In this document: positions 28,355-37,014 of the stretch, in pieces
Numbering within the stretch: position 1 is the stretch's first letter
Layout: the number at the start of each line of letters is the position of its first letter
Origin: Acidobacteriota bacterium
GTDB taxonomy: Bacteria > Acidobacteriota > Terriglobia > Versatilivoradales > Versatilivoraceae
DNA: 64,000 nucleotides
Assembly (NCBI GenBank): GCA_022826755.1
Contig: JAJDUG010000016.1
Coordinates: forward strand, 1 to 64,000
Direction of reading: 5' to 3'
Made by a program: the position numbers and the translations under genes
The notes under the pieces: generated by a model
What the model was told of the DNA's origin: nothing
Seen by the model: only the letters and a program-made list of their open reading frames with translations
The model's database searches: none

Positions 28355-29329
28355 GTGGCAACCACAACCTACGTCGAAGCCATTCGGCAGGGGCTTTGGG
28401 AGGAAATGACTCGAGACGAAGAGGTCTTCGTGCTGGGCGAGGACGTCGGCGTCTACGGCGGAGCCTTCAAGGTGACGGCCGGCTTTCTGGATCAATTTGG
28501 GGAAGAGCGCGTGATGGACACGCCTCTCTGTGAATCGGCCATCGTGGGGGCAGCCATTGGCGCCGCGCTGATGGGGATGCGACCGGTGGCTGAAATGCAG
28601 TTCGCCGACTTCATCTCCTGTGCTTTTGACCAGATCACCAACTTCGCCGCCAAATGCCGCTACCGCTGGGGAGCGGGAGTCCCATTGGTGATCCGGGGTC
28701 CGTCCGGGGGTGGCATTCACGGGGGTCCCTTCCACTCTCAAAATCCGGAGATGTATTTCGTGCATACGCCGGGGTTGAAGGTAGTGGCTCCCTCTACCGC
28801 CTACGACGCCAAGGGATTGATCAAGTCGGCCGTTCGCGATGAGGATCCCGTTCTCTTCTTCGAACACAAGTACCTCTATCGACGCGTCAAGGAGGAACTT
28901 CCGAGCGAGGAGTTTCTGATCCCCATTGGCAAGGCCGACGTCAAGCGGACGGGCGGGGATATTTCAGTGATCACCTACGGCGCCATGGTTCACAATGCCT
29001 TGGAAGCCGCCGGAGTCCTGGCCGCGGATGGCGTCGAGTTGGAAGTGGTGGATCTGCGCACCCTGGTGCCTCTGGACAAGGCAACAGTTCTCGAGTCGGT
29101 CAAGAAGACCGGAAAAGTGATTCTGTTGCACGAGGACACTCGGACCGGCGGCTTCGCGGGAGAACTGGCCGCGGTCATTGCGGAAGAGGTCTTTGAGTAC
29201 CTGGACGGGCCCGTTATGCGCATTACGGCCCCCGACACTCCCATCCCCTACAGCCCGCCGCTGGAAGAGTTTTTTCTCCCCAAGACCTCGGATGTCATCC
29301 GCGTGGCCAGGCATCTGGCAGCCTACTGA
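28355..29329 (+). CDS. pdhB: Pyruvate dehydrogenase E1 component, beta subunit
   Basis: 324 residues from a GTG three bases after pdhA. The landmarks of the transketolase-like beta subunit are present: VFVLGEDVGVYGGAF, DTPLCESAIVGAAIGAALMG, FADFISCAFDQITNFAAK and EDTRTGGFAGELAAVI. It forms the heterotetramer with PdhA, and its Glu (in GEDVG) helps activate thiamine diphosphate. Confidence 0.93.
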   Translation: MATTTYVEAIRQGLWEEMTRDEEVFVLGEDVGVYGGAFKVTAGFLDQFGEERVMDTPLCESAIVGAAIGAALMGMRPVAEMQFADFISCAFDQITNFAAKCRYRWGAGVPLVIRGPSGGGIHGGPFHSQNPEMYFVHTPGLKVVAPSTAYDAKGLIKSAVRDEDPVLFFEHKYLYRRVKEELPSEEFLIPIGKADVKRTGGDISVITYGAMVHNALEAAGVLAADGVELEVVDLRTLVPLDKATVLESVKKTGKVILLHEDTRTGGFAGELAAVIAEEVFEYLDGPVMRITAPDTPIPYSPPLEEFFLPKTSDVIRVARHLAAY

Positions 29330-29355
29330 TTCCGTCGTCCAAGTCGGAGAACTCC

Positions 29356-30591
29356 ATGCCGTCCAATGTCATCATGCCCCAGATGGGGGAAAGCATCTTC
29401 GAAGGTACGATCACCAAGTGGCTCAAGAATGTGGGCGACCGGGTGGAACGGGATGAACCTCTCTTTGAAATTTCCACCGACAAGGTGGATTCCGAGATAC
29501 CGGCTTCCGCCTCGGGCATCCTCAGAGAGGTCCTGTTCCAGGAAGGAGACACCGTCGAGATCAACACCGTAGTCGCCATTATCGATGACGATGGAGGCGC
29601 AGTTCAGGATGCCGCGGGGGCCGGAGATGCGATTCTTCCCCAGGAGTCCGAGCAGACTCCCGGGCGGAATCCGAGGCCTGAAGCGGCTGATTCTCGACGC
29701 GGAATACGGGCCTCCCCGCTGGTGCGTCGCATGGCTCGGGAAGAGGGGATCGATCTGAGGGAAATTGAGGGGACCGGCCTGGGAGGACGGATCACCAAGC
29801 GGGACATCCAGAACTATCTGTCGGAGCGGGAGCAGATTGCCGAGGTGACTCGACCGCTGGTTCAGCAGGCTCAGGAGGGGCTGGGTCCGGCTCCCTCCGA
29901 CCAGGACGAAATCGTTCCGATGACAGCCATGCGCAGAAGCATTGCTGAACACATGATCAGCAGCCGGCGCACTTCGGCTCATGTCACTTCCATTTTCGAA
30001 GTGGATATGACTGCCGTCGTAAGACTCAAGGAGGAGAATGCCGAGGAGTTTGCCCGCCGGGAGGGTTTCAAGCTGTCCTTGACGCCCTTCTTCGTCAAAG
30101 GAGTGGTCGACGCCCTGAAGGATTTTCCCATATTGAATGCCTCGATGGTGGGCAACGACATCGTCTACAAGAAGGACATCAACCTGGGTGTTGCCGTGGC
30201 GTTGGACTGGGGTTTGATTGTGCCCGTCATCCGGCAGGCTCAGCAGAAGAGTCTGGTGGGAATGGCCAGGGAGGTTGCTGACTTGTCCCATCGAGCTCGC
30301 CGGAAGCAGCTCAGTCCGGACGAAGTGCAGGGAGGGACTTTCACCCTCACCAACCCCGGGGTGTTTGGCGGCTTGATCGGAACGCCCATCATCAATCAGC
30401 CCCAGGTGGCAATTCTATGTGTCGGAGCTGTCACCAAGCGGGCGGTCGTGATCAACGATGCCATTGCCATCCGCCCCATGGCTTATCTGTCTCTAACCTT
30501 CGATCACCGGCTGATTGACGGCGCCGTGGCGGACCGGTTCCTTTCCGGCCTCAAGGCCAGGCTGGAGGGTTGGGGCGACAAGATCTTCTAA
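29356..30591 (+). CDS. pdhC: Dihydrolipoamide acyltransferase E2
   Basis: 411 residues. One N-terminal lipoyl domain has the acceptor lysine in ISTDKVDSEIPA (about residue 43). A peripheral-subunit-binding domain follows (ASPLVRRMAREEGIDL, about 117-150), then the catalytic domain with the active-site His and Asp in FDHRLIDGAVADRF near the C-terminus. It transfers the acyl group to CoA. The E3 dehydrogenase gene is not nearby. Confidence 0.93.
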   Translation: MPSNVIMPQMGESIFEGTITKWLKNVGDRVERDEPLFEISTDKVDSEIPASASGILREVLFQEGDTVEINTVVAIIDDDGGAVQDAAGAGDAILPQESEQTPGRNPRPEAADSRRGIRASPLVRRMAREEGIDLREIEGTGLGGRITKRDIQNYLSEREQIAEVTRPLVQQAQEGLGPAPSDQDEIVPMTAMRRSIAEHMISSRRTSAHVTSIFEVDMTAVVRLKEENAEEFARREGFKLSLTPFFVKGVVDALKDFPILNASMVGNDIVYKKDINLGVAVALDWGLIVPVIRQAQQKSLVGMAREVADLSHRARRKQLSPDEVQGGTFTLTNPGVFGGLIGTPIINQPQVAILCVGAVTKRAVVINDAIAIRPMAYLSLTFDHRLIDGAVADRFLSGLKARLEGWGDKIF

Positions 30592-30635
30592 CCGGCTTTT
30601 CGGTTCCGGCCGGAGGCTCCCTGGAGGTATGATTC

Positions 30636-31214
30636 ATGCTGATGAAGGCTCAGCCGGAGGAACAAACCGCGGCGCTTACCGGGCTGGTGCGCCAAATGCT
30701 TGGCCACCTGGGCGAAGATGCTCAACGGCCGGGGTTGGAACGGACTCCCGAGCGAGTGGCGGCCAGTCTCCAGTTTCTTACTCAGGGCTACCAGCTCGAC
30801 GTGGATTCGGTGATCAACGGGGCGCTGTTTGAAGCCGAATACGACGAAATGGTGATCGTCAAGGATGTTGAGGTCTACAGCCTTTGCGAGCACCACCTTC
30901 TGCCCTTCTATGGAAAGTGCCACCTGGCTTACCTGCCGGATCGCAAGGTCATCGGACTAAGCAAGATGGCTCGAATCGTGGATGTCTTGAGCCGCCGGCT
31001 GCAGATTCAGGAAAGGCTCACCACGGAAATTGCATCCGCGGTCAAGGAGCACCTGGAGCCGAAGGGAGTGGGCGTGGTCATTGAAGCCTATCATTTCTGC
31101 ATGATGATGCGCGGGGTGCAGAAACAAAACAGTCAGACCGTCACCAGTTGCATGCTCGGCCGCTTCAAGAGCGACAGCAAGACCCGCAGCGAGTTTCTGG
31201 AGTTTCTCAAGTAG
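30636..31214 (+). CDS. folE: GTP cyclohydrolase I
   Basis: 192 residues. It opens GTP to dihydroneopterin triphosphate, the first step of folate and pterin synthesis. Zinc ligands are seen in [13 protein letters not shown] (Cys and His) and in [12 protein letters not shown] (Cys), and [10 protein letters not shown] is conserved. It lies 44 bp after pdhC and may be transcribed with it, though the pathways are unrelated. Confidence 0.95.
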   Translation: MLMKAQPEEQTAALTGLVRQMLGHLGEDAQRPGLERTPERVAASLQFLTQGYQLDVDSVINGALFEAEYDEMVIVKDVEVYSLCEHHLLPFYGKCHLAYLPDRKVIGLSKMARIVDVLSRRLQIQERLTTEIASAVKEHLEPKGVGVVIEAYHFCMMMRGVQKQNSQTVTSCMLGRFKSDSKTRSEFLEFLK

Positions 31215-31294
31215 TTCTTCCCCTGCCTGGAACAACCCGGTTTCGCCCCCTATGAACCGCCCCATCGAATGGGACGGCGGCGCGCTTAGGGGAA

Positions 31295-31817
31295 AAGTGA
31301 ATAGTGGAGAGTGGAGAGCTACTTGATCGACACGCAAAGCATCTTGTCGGTCTCGGCGCGTCCAGCCCCCGCCCCCGCGACCGGGCGGATCATTCGAGCG
31401 TGAAACAGGAGGTTGTTAATAAAGACGAACCACGAATGAACACGAATCGGCACGAATACGAATGGATCTCTTTCGGTTTTTCTTCGCGGCCTATCGGGGC
31501 AACAAGGAGCCTGTCCCGTTGATCCGGTTCTCTACCTGTTGAACATGGATACACAGGATGCACAGGATTAACAGGACGAGAGGCTGCTGCACGGGAAGCC
31601 GACCGGCTGCGTTTTCCCTCATCCGAACCCAAGGGGCGTTCCCCTTGAGTGGGTCAACAACATTGGTCTTTCTTAGTGGCCCTTCGTCGTTCTTCGTGTG
31701 TCTTCGTGGATAACTCTTTTTTTCTCTTGTTTCTGATAAGCCAGATTATCAGGTGCTTGCCTGTTCCCGAAACACTCGGCTGAGCACTCTCCACTCTTCA
31801 CTCTCCACTCTTCACTC
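31295..31817. repeat. Repeat element B3, containing repeat A copy 2
   Basis: Left arm 31295-31320 (AGTGAATAGTGGAGAGTGGA) and right arm 31783-31817 (units of CACTCTCCACTCTTCACT) are inverted relatives of the B1 and B2 arms. The interior holds the whole repeat A copy 2. The right arm encodes the last residues and the stop of the - strand peptidase gene ending at 31798. The 31215-31294 stretch before it shows nothing recognisable. Confidence 0.75.
31383..31734 (+). repeat. Dispersed repeat A, copy 2 (about 350 bp)
   Basis: The most complete copy, in the opposite orientation to 19461-19791. Just upstream, the GC-rich lead-in (CCCCCGCCCCCGCGA) is also present ahead of copy 3 at 47501, so the true left boundary may be about 25 bp further out. 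No gene was found in it. Confidence 0.85.
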
Positions 31818-32727
31818 CCCGGTCTGAAAGCTTTTCAAGAGTCCTCAGCACGATCTGTCCCACCCGTTCCATGCTGCGGGGGCTGATCTTGTCCAGAGTG
31901 TCCTGCGGCGTGTGCCAGTAGCGGTTGTTCGGTCCGAATTTGAAATCGATCAGATCCACGGCCGGGATACCCACCTCGGTAAAGGGGATGTGGTCGTCCA
32001 GCACGGCCATTGGATTACCGGACAGGTGTTGTCCAAAGCCCAACTCGGTGGCGGATTCTTGCACCAGGCCCATCAGCCAGGGGGTCGAGTTGAGGTCGTG
32101 CTCCAGCACCAGGTCCTTGTCCCCCACCATGTCCATCAGGATCATGGCCTTGATTCTGCCGGTTTGACCGCTGCCTCTGAGACGCTCCACAAAGTATCGG
32201 CTCCCGTAAAGGCTGTCGCTGCTCGACCAGGCCTTCTGGGCTTCTTCTCCGTCGAAAAAGACGAACCAAAAGGAGAAGTTCGGTTTTCGGATCGACAGCA
32301 CCCTTGCCAGTTCCAGCAACAAGCCCACGCTGGACCCTCCATCGTTGGCTCCCACAAAGACCCCGCCCGGCATCAAGTGGGTGTCGTAGTGGCTTGCCAG
32401 AATCACCACCTTGTCTACCTTTCCCGGAGACCTTGCAATGATGTTTTTCATGGGCAGGTTGCCATTGGGCGTCGAAGCCAGGAAGTTCTGGTGTTCGACT
32501 TCCAGGGAGAGTCGTCGCAGAACGTCCGTAATGTACTGTTGTGCTTTCTTGATGCCGGGTGACGCCGGAGGTCGGGGACCGTAGCTGACCAGGCGTTCCA
32601 CATGGGAGAATGCCCGATCGCCGCTCAAGCGGAGACTTTGTCCCCAATGATGGACGGCGAAGATTCCGAAGAGGAGCAGGCCGGTGAGGCCTGTGGCAAC
32701 ACCTGGGGATGGGTGGCGATGGGTCAT
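31798..32727 (-). CDS. M28-family metallopeptidase / glutaminyl cyclase-like
   Basis: 309 residues with an N-terminal membrane or signal segment (GVATGLTGLLLFGIFAVHH). Zinc-binding residues fit the M28 fold: His in ASHYDTH, bridging Asp in GANDGGSSVG, Glu-Glu in FFDGEEA, Asp in ILMDMVGDKD, and His in YWHTPQDTLDKIS. The family includes aminopeptidases and bacterial glutaminyl-peptide cyclotransferases; the spacing suggests the latter group. Its final residues (GVKSGE) and stop come from the B3 right arm. Confidence 0.85.
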   Translation of the reverse strand: MTHRHPSPGVATGLTGLLLFGIFAVHHWGQSLRLSGDRAFSHVERLVSYGPRPPASPGIKKAQQYITDVLRRLSLEVEHQNFLASTPNGNLPMKNIIARSPGKVDKVVILASHYDTHLMPGGVFVGANDGGSSVGLLLELARVLSIRKPNFSFWFVFFDGEEAQKAWSSSDSLYGSRYFVERLRGSGQTGRIKAMILMDMVGDKDLVLEHDLNSTPWLMGLVQESATELGFGQHLSGNPMAVLDDHIPFTEVGIPAVDLIDFKFGPNNRYWHTPQDTLDKISPRSMERVGQIVLRTLEKLSDRGVKSGE

Positions 32728-32741
32728 GGAAGGCAGGCGGT

Positions 32742-33578
32742 CTATTCCCGGACGACCTCGACCTCGGAATCCGGAATGGCGAGTTTCTTGAGCTTCAGGT
32801 CACTGTCCAGCCAGAAATTGACTTTGAATTCCCCCGTGTCGACCAGGAAGCGTCGCAGCCAATGGGGTTGATCCTCGATTTCGACTTCTTCTTTCCCCAC
32901 TTCGGATAGGCTGACGCCTCCAGCCAAAAACTGTTGCGGAACGAATGCAGAGAACTCCTGAATACCGCTCCGGCAGAAATCGTACCGCTTGGAAAGAATC
33001 AGGTAGTGGTGAAAGACATTGTCGTCCAGGATGGTCACGTCCTTTCTCAATTCGATTCTTTTTCGGTCCACACCTTCATCCGAAACATAGGATACCCGGC
33101 TTCGATCCGGAAGAAACTCGACCTTGGCCCTCATTCGATTGGGGCCCGCCTCCTGCACCACTTCGTAATCCTCCGGTTCAAACAGGTCATTGAAGCGCAA
33201 GGTGGATTGGATTCGGAACGTCACCGGTTCAGGGGGCGGACGGTCCGGGGGTGGAAGTTCTTCATAGTCCTCCTCATCCAGATATTCCGGGGGCTCCGCG
33301 GGATCTTCCCGGCTGATGGTGAGTTGGGTGCGGCTGCTGGATTTGATTCGATTGGCGCTTCCCGAAATCTCGAAATCTTCGTGTCCGATTTCCTTTCCTT
33401 CGAAGAATATCCTGAAACGGCCGGACTCGGGACCGGAGTAGGTGATCGGTGGAGGCTCCTCGTCCTCCTCCAACTCCTCGCACTCCTGTTGGGGCAGGAT
33501 CTGGGGCCCTGCCACCAGCAAGCGGCATGGATGCAGGAACAAGAACAACGCGAGGAGGATGGCTGGCTTAACGCCCAT
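32742..33578 (-). CDS. Secreted protein of unknown function
   Basis: 278 residues with a signal peptide (AILLALFLFLHPCRLLVAG). The mature protein has an acidic Pro/Glu-rich patch (CEELEEDEEPPP), a predicted beta domain (FRIFFEGKEIGHEDFEI), a second acidic Pro stretch (EYLDEEDYEELPPPDRPPP), and a C-terminal beta-rich half. The layout recalls DUF3108-like proteins that repeat a beta-strand scaffold, but no family could be named with confidence. It overlaps aroK by 11 bp, so the two are likely co-transcribed. Confidence 0.75.
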   Translation of the reverse strand: MGVKPAILLALFLFLHPCRLLVAGPQILPQQECEELEEDEEPPPITYSGPESGRFRIFFEGKEIGHEDFEISGSANRIKSSSRTQLTISREDPAEPPEYLDEEDYEELPPPDRPPPEPVTFRIQSTLRFNDLFEPEDYEVVQEAGPNRMRAKVEFLPDRSRVSYVSDEGVDRKRIELRKDVTILDDNVFHHYLILSKRYDFCRSGIQEFSAFVPQQFLAGGVSLSEVGKEEVEIEDQPHWLRRFLVDTGEFKVNFWLDSDLKLKKLAIPDSEVEVVRE

Positions 33579-34110
33579 GGTCCGGGGGGGTCGCGGTATT
33601 TCTCGGCGTGGGTTGCAAACGTGTCTTTTCCAGGATGGCGCTCACTATTGTATCAGGGGGCAGGGTGGCGTCGACCTCAAAATCACTCAGCCGGTACAGG
33701 GGCAACCGGGAGGCATAGAGCGCTCTTGCGGAAGCCGGATCCTTCAGGAGCGGCCGGGTGCCGTCCGGGGGGCATCGCTCCAGCACGTCTTCCAGGGGTA
33801 GGTCGAGAAATACGGATAGCCCCAGTTTGCTGATCTGGAGACGGTTCCCCGGGTCCGCAAATGCACCACCCCCCAGGGCCGCGACGCAATAGTTCCACTG
33901 CTCCAGGTTCCTCAAGGCATTGCTTTCCATCTGTCGAAAGAAGGGTTCCCCGCGCTCTGAGAAAATTCGGTGGATCGGGCCTCCGAAGGAAGCCTCGATC
34001 ATGGAGTCCAGGTCCAGGAAGGGCCATCCGAGGCGCTTGGCCAGCAACGGTCCGACAGTGGACTTCCCTGAGCCCATGAAGCCGACCAGGAAGACACGGT
34101 CTCTTTCCAT
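33568..34110 (-). CDS. aroK: Shikimate kinase
   Basis: 180 residues from ATG 34110. It phosphorylates shikimate in aromatic amino-acid synthesis. The Walker A motif VGFMGSGKST is at residues 8-17. FLDLDSMIE supplies the shikimate-binding Asp, ERGEPFFRQME is conserved, and GGGAF forms the glycine loop. The lid segment has RPLL. There is no ribosome-binding sequence: the bases upstream are the T-run of a hairpin (34113-34141). Confidence 0.9.
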   Translation of the reverse strand: MERDRVFLVGFMGSGKSTVGPLLAKRLGWPFLDLDSMIEASFGGPIHRIFSERGEPFFRQMESNALRNLEQWNYCVAALGGGAFADPGNRLQISKLGLSVFLDLPLEDVLERCPPDGTRPLLKDPASARALYASRLPLYRLSDFEVDATLPPDTIVSAILEKTRLQPTPRNTATPPDHGR

Positions 34111-34112
34111 TT

Positions 34113-34141
34113 GCAAAAAAATAGCCCAAGGGGGCTTGGGC
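34113..34141 (-). terminator. Rho-independent terminator on the - strand
   Basis: On the - strand, GCCCAAG and CTTGGGC form a 7-bp stem with a four-base loop, followed by TATTTTTTT. It closes the sigma/anti-sigma/DUF4097 transcript and lies directly before the aroK start codon. Confidence 0.75.
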
Positions 34142-34181
34142 TTGCCTTCAGTGAAGCTCGGCGGGGTTGGAGAAACAGGGG

Positions 34182-35075
34182 CTAGAACTCTTCCTCTGAA
34201 GACTGGCGTTTGATCTGGATCGGGCCACTGAAGGTGGAGAGCTGCACGGTTGCCGCTCCTTCGTTCAGGGTGCCCAACAGCGAATGGCGGTCACGCCACA
34301 GCGGTCGGTGTCGCTTCGACTTGATGGGAAGGTCGGTCTTGATGCTTCCCTTGACTGTCCGGGCTTCCCACTCCACCGAGGCTTCCTCGTCGCAGATGAC
34401 CGAGATCTGACCGTCGGTGCTGGAAAGATTGTAGGAGCCTCCTCCCATGAAATCCCCTTTATAGGTGATGTTGCCAAGGGTCGAATTGGCCTTGACATTG
34501 TCGCTCTCCAACTGGTCCAGCACAATGTCTCCAGTCACCGTGGTGGCGTGAATGGTTCCCTTGGATTGGGTGACCTCCACTGCCTTCCGTCCGATGGAGG
34601 AGGCGTTGACATAACCATCGACCCCGGCCACCTTGACCTCTGCCTCAACCACGTCCACGCTCACCTGGCCTCGAATGTTGTGCACCGTGACAACGCCCAT
34701 GTTGGATCGAATCTCGAGGTTCGATTGTTCCGGAACGTAGAGCTCATAGTCCACCACCGTATTCTCGGCGGTGGCCAGTTCGTCCAGCACGTTGCTGGTG
34801 ATCCGCACCCGGTTGGGCCCGACCTCGGTATCGATTTCAACGTTCTCCGAACGCCTCATCCCGATCACCGTCACCACCTTGTTCTTGCCGCCCTCGACGG
34901 AGATCATGCCGGAATAGTTCACGAGGATGATGGTGGGCGAATCGCCGACGTTGAAGATCTTTTCCTCACGATGGTCGTGAGCGCCGGCAATCGGGGGAAG
35001 CGCCAGCATCAGAGTGGCCGACAGGGTCAGGAGAGTCAGGGGGTGGGTCATGATCGCGGTTGCAAAACCTCTCAT
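34182..35075 (-). CDS. DUF4097-type putative adhesin
   Basis: 297 residues with a signal peptide (LTLLTLSATLMLALPPIAGA). The rest is a regular beta-solenoid with short repeated strands such as SNMGVVTVHNIRGQVSVDV and STLGNITYKGDF, typical of DUF4097 proteins. These commonly lie next to ECF sigma and anti-sigma genes, as here (9 bp after the anti-sigma gene). The molecular role is not established. Confidence 0.82.
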   Translation of the reverse strand: MRGFATAIMTHPLTLLTLSATLMLALPPIAGAHDHREEKIFNVGDSPTIILVNYSGMISVEGGKNKVVTVIGMRRSENVEIDTEVGPNRVRITSNVLDELATAENTVVDYELYVPEQSNLEIRSNMGVVTVHNIRGQVSVDVVEAEVKVAGVDGYVNASSIGRKAVEVTQSKGTIHATTVTGDIVLDQLESDNVKANSTLGNITYKGDFMGGGSYNLSSTDGQISVICDEEASVEWEARTVKGSIKTDLPIKSKRHRPLWRDRHSLLGTLNEGAATVQLSTFSGPIQIKRQSSEEEF

Positions 35076-35084
35076 GTTCAGGAG

Positions 35085-35774
35085 TTATAGCAATGAATCC
35101 GAGGTCACAATCGTTTGCATCAACTCGACTTTCTTTTGATAAGCGGCCAGGAGGTACCGCTGGGCCAGCGGATTTTGCGGGCTGTTCTCCACTGCCCGCT
35201 TGCACTCGTTCAGGTAGTAATCCATGGTCGCCAGGTTGTCGTGAAACACCTGCGCCAGCACTGGATCCAGGCTCTCGAGCTTCTTTTGCGAGCTTGCGCT
35301 GAGCGCCTCGATGGCGGCGCGATAATTCGCCTCCGCCTTTCGGAGTTCCTCGAGAACGGCCTCCTGGTGGGAGGTCGAAACCACGGGAACCGGAACCACC
35401 GGCGAGCGGGTAGTCAGGTCGTAGACCAGCAGCGACCCGATCCCGAGTAACAGGGCCAATATAGCACCGCTCCAGGCGGGTTTCAAGTCAGGCAAGCGCT
35501 TGGGAAAAATCGCGGCCCAGAAGGACTCCTTGGGCTTGGAACGAATGAGCCCTTCGGCCTCGAGCTGGGTTCGGAGGTTGGTCCAGAGGTGTTCGGGTGG
35601 ATCCAGGGGCTCCAATCCCTTCACACCTTCGCCGATGGCATTCAGATCCCGATGGAAAGCGGCGCACTCGGGGCAGCACTCGAGATGTCGCTTGACCGTC
35701 TCGGCCCCCGTGAGATCCAGTTGGCCATCCACCCACAACGAGACATCTTCTTGCAAATCAGGACAATTGATCAT
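35085..35774 (-). CDS. Membrane anti-sigma factor with zinc-finger domain
   Basis: 229 residues from ATG 35774 with GAGGAAA six bases upstream. The N-terminal zinc-binding anti-sigma motif is H-X3-C-X2-C (RHLECCPECAAFH, residues about 30-42). One membrane segment (WSGAILALLLGIGSLLVYDL) is followed by an outer helical part. It should hold the ECF sigma factor encoded 73 bp upstream and release it on an envelope signal. Confidence 0.87.
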   Translation of the reverse strand: MINCPDLQEDVSLWVDGQLDLTGAETVKRHLECCPECAAFHRDLNAIGEGVKGLEPLDPPEHLWTNLRTQLEAEGLIRSKPKESFWAAIFPKRLPDLKPAWSGAILALLLGIGSLLVYDLTTRSPVVPVPVVSTSHQEAVLEELRKAEANYRAAIEALSASSQKKLESLDPVLAQVFHDNLATMDYYLNECKRAVENSPQNPLAQRYLLAAYQKKVELMQTIVTSDSLL

Positions 35775-35847
35775 TGGGTTTTCCTCGACCAACCCGAGTG
35801 GAACCTGAAAAGTGACTAACCTCCGGTAAATTAGATACAAAAAACCG

Positions 35848-36432
35848 CTATCGTGATGCCTTGAGTTGTTTTTTTTCCAATTTTGGCTTCTTGTCCAGTA
35901 AAAGGGACCTGAGTTTGAGCCGTGCCTTGAAGAGCTGCGACTTGGAGTTTCCGACCGAACAACCCATCATCCGGGCAATCTCGTTGTGTTCATATCCTTC
36001 AACGTCGTGCAGGACAAACACGGTGCGGTAGCCTCGGGGTAGAGCCGCGATCGCCTTCTCCAGGGTAATCCGGTCCACCACTCCCAACAGGTCGATATCC
36101 TCGGATCCATACTCCTTGGGGGGAAGATCCTGCCCGTCGTCGCGATCCTGGTCCAGCGAGACCTGGTCCAGCCCCTTCTTTCTGATGCGCATCAGGATGA
36201 TATTGACTGTCAGGCGATGCATCCAGGTCGAAAACGCCGAGTCTCCCCGGAAAGTGCCGATCTTCCTGAAGAGTTGCATGAAGGCTTCCTGGCTCAGATC
36301 CTCCGCCTCGGCCGGATCGCGTACCATCCTCAAGCAGAGCGAGTAGACCCGGCGCTTGTGCATGTTGTACAGCACCTCGAATGCCTGCGGGTTGCCGGCG
36401 ACGCATCCAGCGATGGCTTGAGCTTCGGTCAT
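35848..36432 (-). CDS. ECF-type RNA polymerase sigma factor
   Basis: 194 residues from ATG 36432 (MTEAQAIAGCVAGNPQAFE). The frame is open 56 codons further, but that part is unlike a sigma factor. Region 2 contains EAEDLSQEAFMQLFRKIGTF and FSTWMHRLTVNIILM; region 4 contains LPRGYRTVFVLHDVEGYEHNEIA. No region 3 or 1.1 is present, as expected for the ECF group. It is the first gene of the sigma/anti-sigma/DUF4097 operon. Confidence 0.9.
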   Translation of the reverse strand: MTEAQAIAGCVAGNPQAFEVLYNMHKRRVYSLCLRMVRDPAEAEDLSQEAFMQLFRKIGTFRGDSAFSTWMHRLTVNIILMRIRKKGLDQVSLDQDRDDGQDLPPKEYGSEDIDLLGVVDRITLEKAIAALPRGYRTVFVLHDVEGYEHNEIARMMGCSVGNSKSQLFKARLKLRSLLLDKKPKLEKKQLKASR

Positions 36433-36458
36433 CTGTAAGAACCAGGGAGCACAGCGGC

Positions 36459-36483
36459 AGTCGCACCATTGGTGAACAGTTCC
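36459..36483 (-). promoter_or_regulatory. Candidate ECF-type promoter
   Basis: On the - strand, GGAACT is followed after about 15 bases by GACT, 27 bases before the sigma start codon. GGAAC is a frequent ECF -35 element, and autoregulation is common. The match rests on short motifs only. Confidence 0.25.
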
Positions 36484-36906
36484 GGGAAGGCGACCGGACT
36501 GATTCCAAAAGTTGTTACCTGCAAATGACTTATCACATCCGCAAGGGTCAGCGCTGCTCGCCTGAGGGTCGAAAATAGCGGATGGTTGGGAAGGTGTCAA
36601 CCTCCGAAAGGGGCTTGTCCCCCTGCGGAAGGAGGTCCGGAGCGGTGGTTCCGCGAGGTCGAGTCCGCATGCTGTGGCCGGAGCGGCGTCAGCGGTGCAG
36701 CCGGTAACCGCCCGCCTGAAACAACCCCCGGTTCAACTGCCTGATTAACATGGATGAACAGGACATACAGGATTCCTGTTTGATGGGCCAGGACGGAATG
36801 CTCCGGGACGAACGTTCTCTCCCCCCTCGAGTTCGACCAATACCCTATCTTAGGATGCACCATCGGTTTAACTTTAGTCTCATCAAGGGTTAAGCTGTTC
36901 ACGTCC
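36484..36906. other. Intergenic region without a gene
   Basis: No supported gene. It holds GC-rich sequence with several short imperfect inverted repeats (36600-36720), then ACATGGATGAACAGGACATACAGGATTCCTG (split: ACATGGATGAACAGG, then ACATACAGGATTCCTG) at about 36749-36779. That resembles the central tract of repeat A (ATGGATACACAGGATGCACAGG). Confidence 0.5.
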
Positions 36907-36935
36907 TTGACTGGGGAGGGCTTTCTGTGTAGGGT
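36907..36935 (+). promoter_or_regulatory. Putative housekeeping promoter for nrdR
   Basis: TTGACT (36907-36912), a 17-base spacer, and TAGGGT (36930-36935). It leaves a leader of about 75 bases before the nrdR ATG. Confidence 0.4.
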
Positions 36936-37014
36936 TAGTCGCGACTATTCCCGGAGCCTGGGGTGGCGACTCCCTTGTTGACTTGGATTGGCTCCAGTCT
37001 CCCGACCCAACGAT

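Noticed and set aside
27167-28867. 566-codon open frame on the - strand across pdhA and pdhB
   Set aside because: It lies wholly opposite two well-supported pyruvate dehydrogenase genes and its translation resembles no family. It is a by-product of GC-rich codon use.
36600-36720. Possible riboswitch in the GC-rich gap before nrdR
   Set aside because: Several short inverted repeats exist, but none matches a riboswitch core that I know, and the downstream gene is not a usual target.
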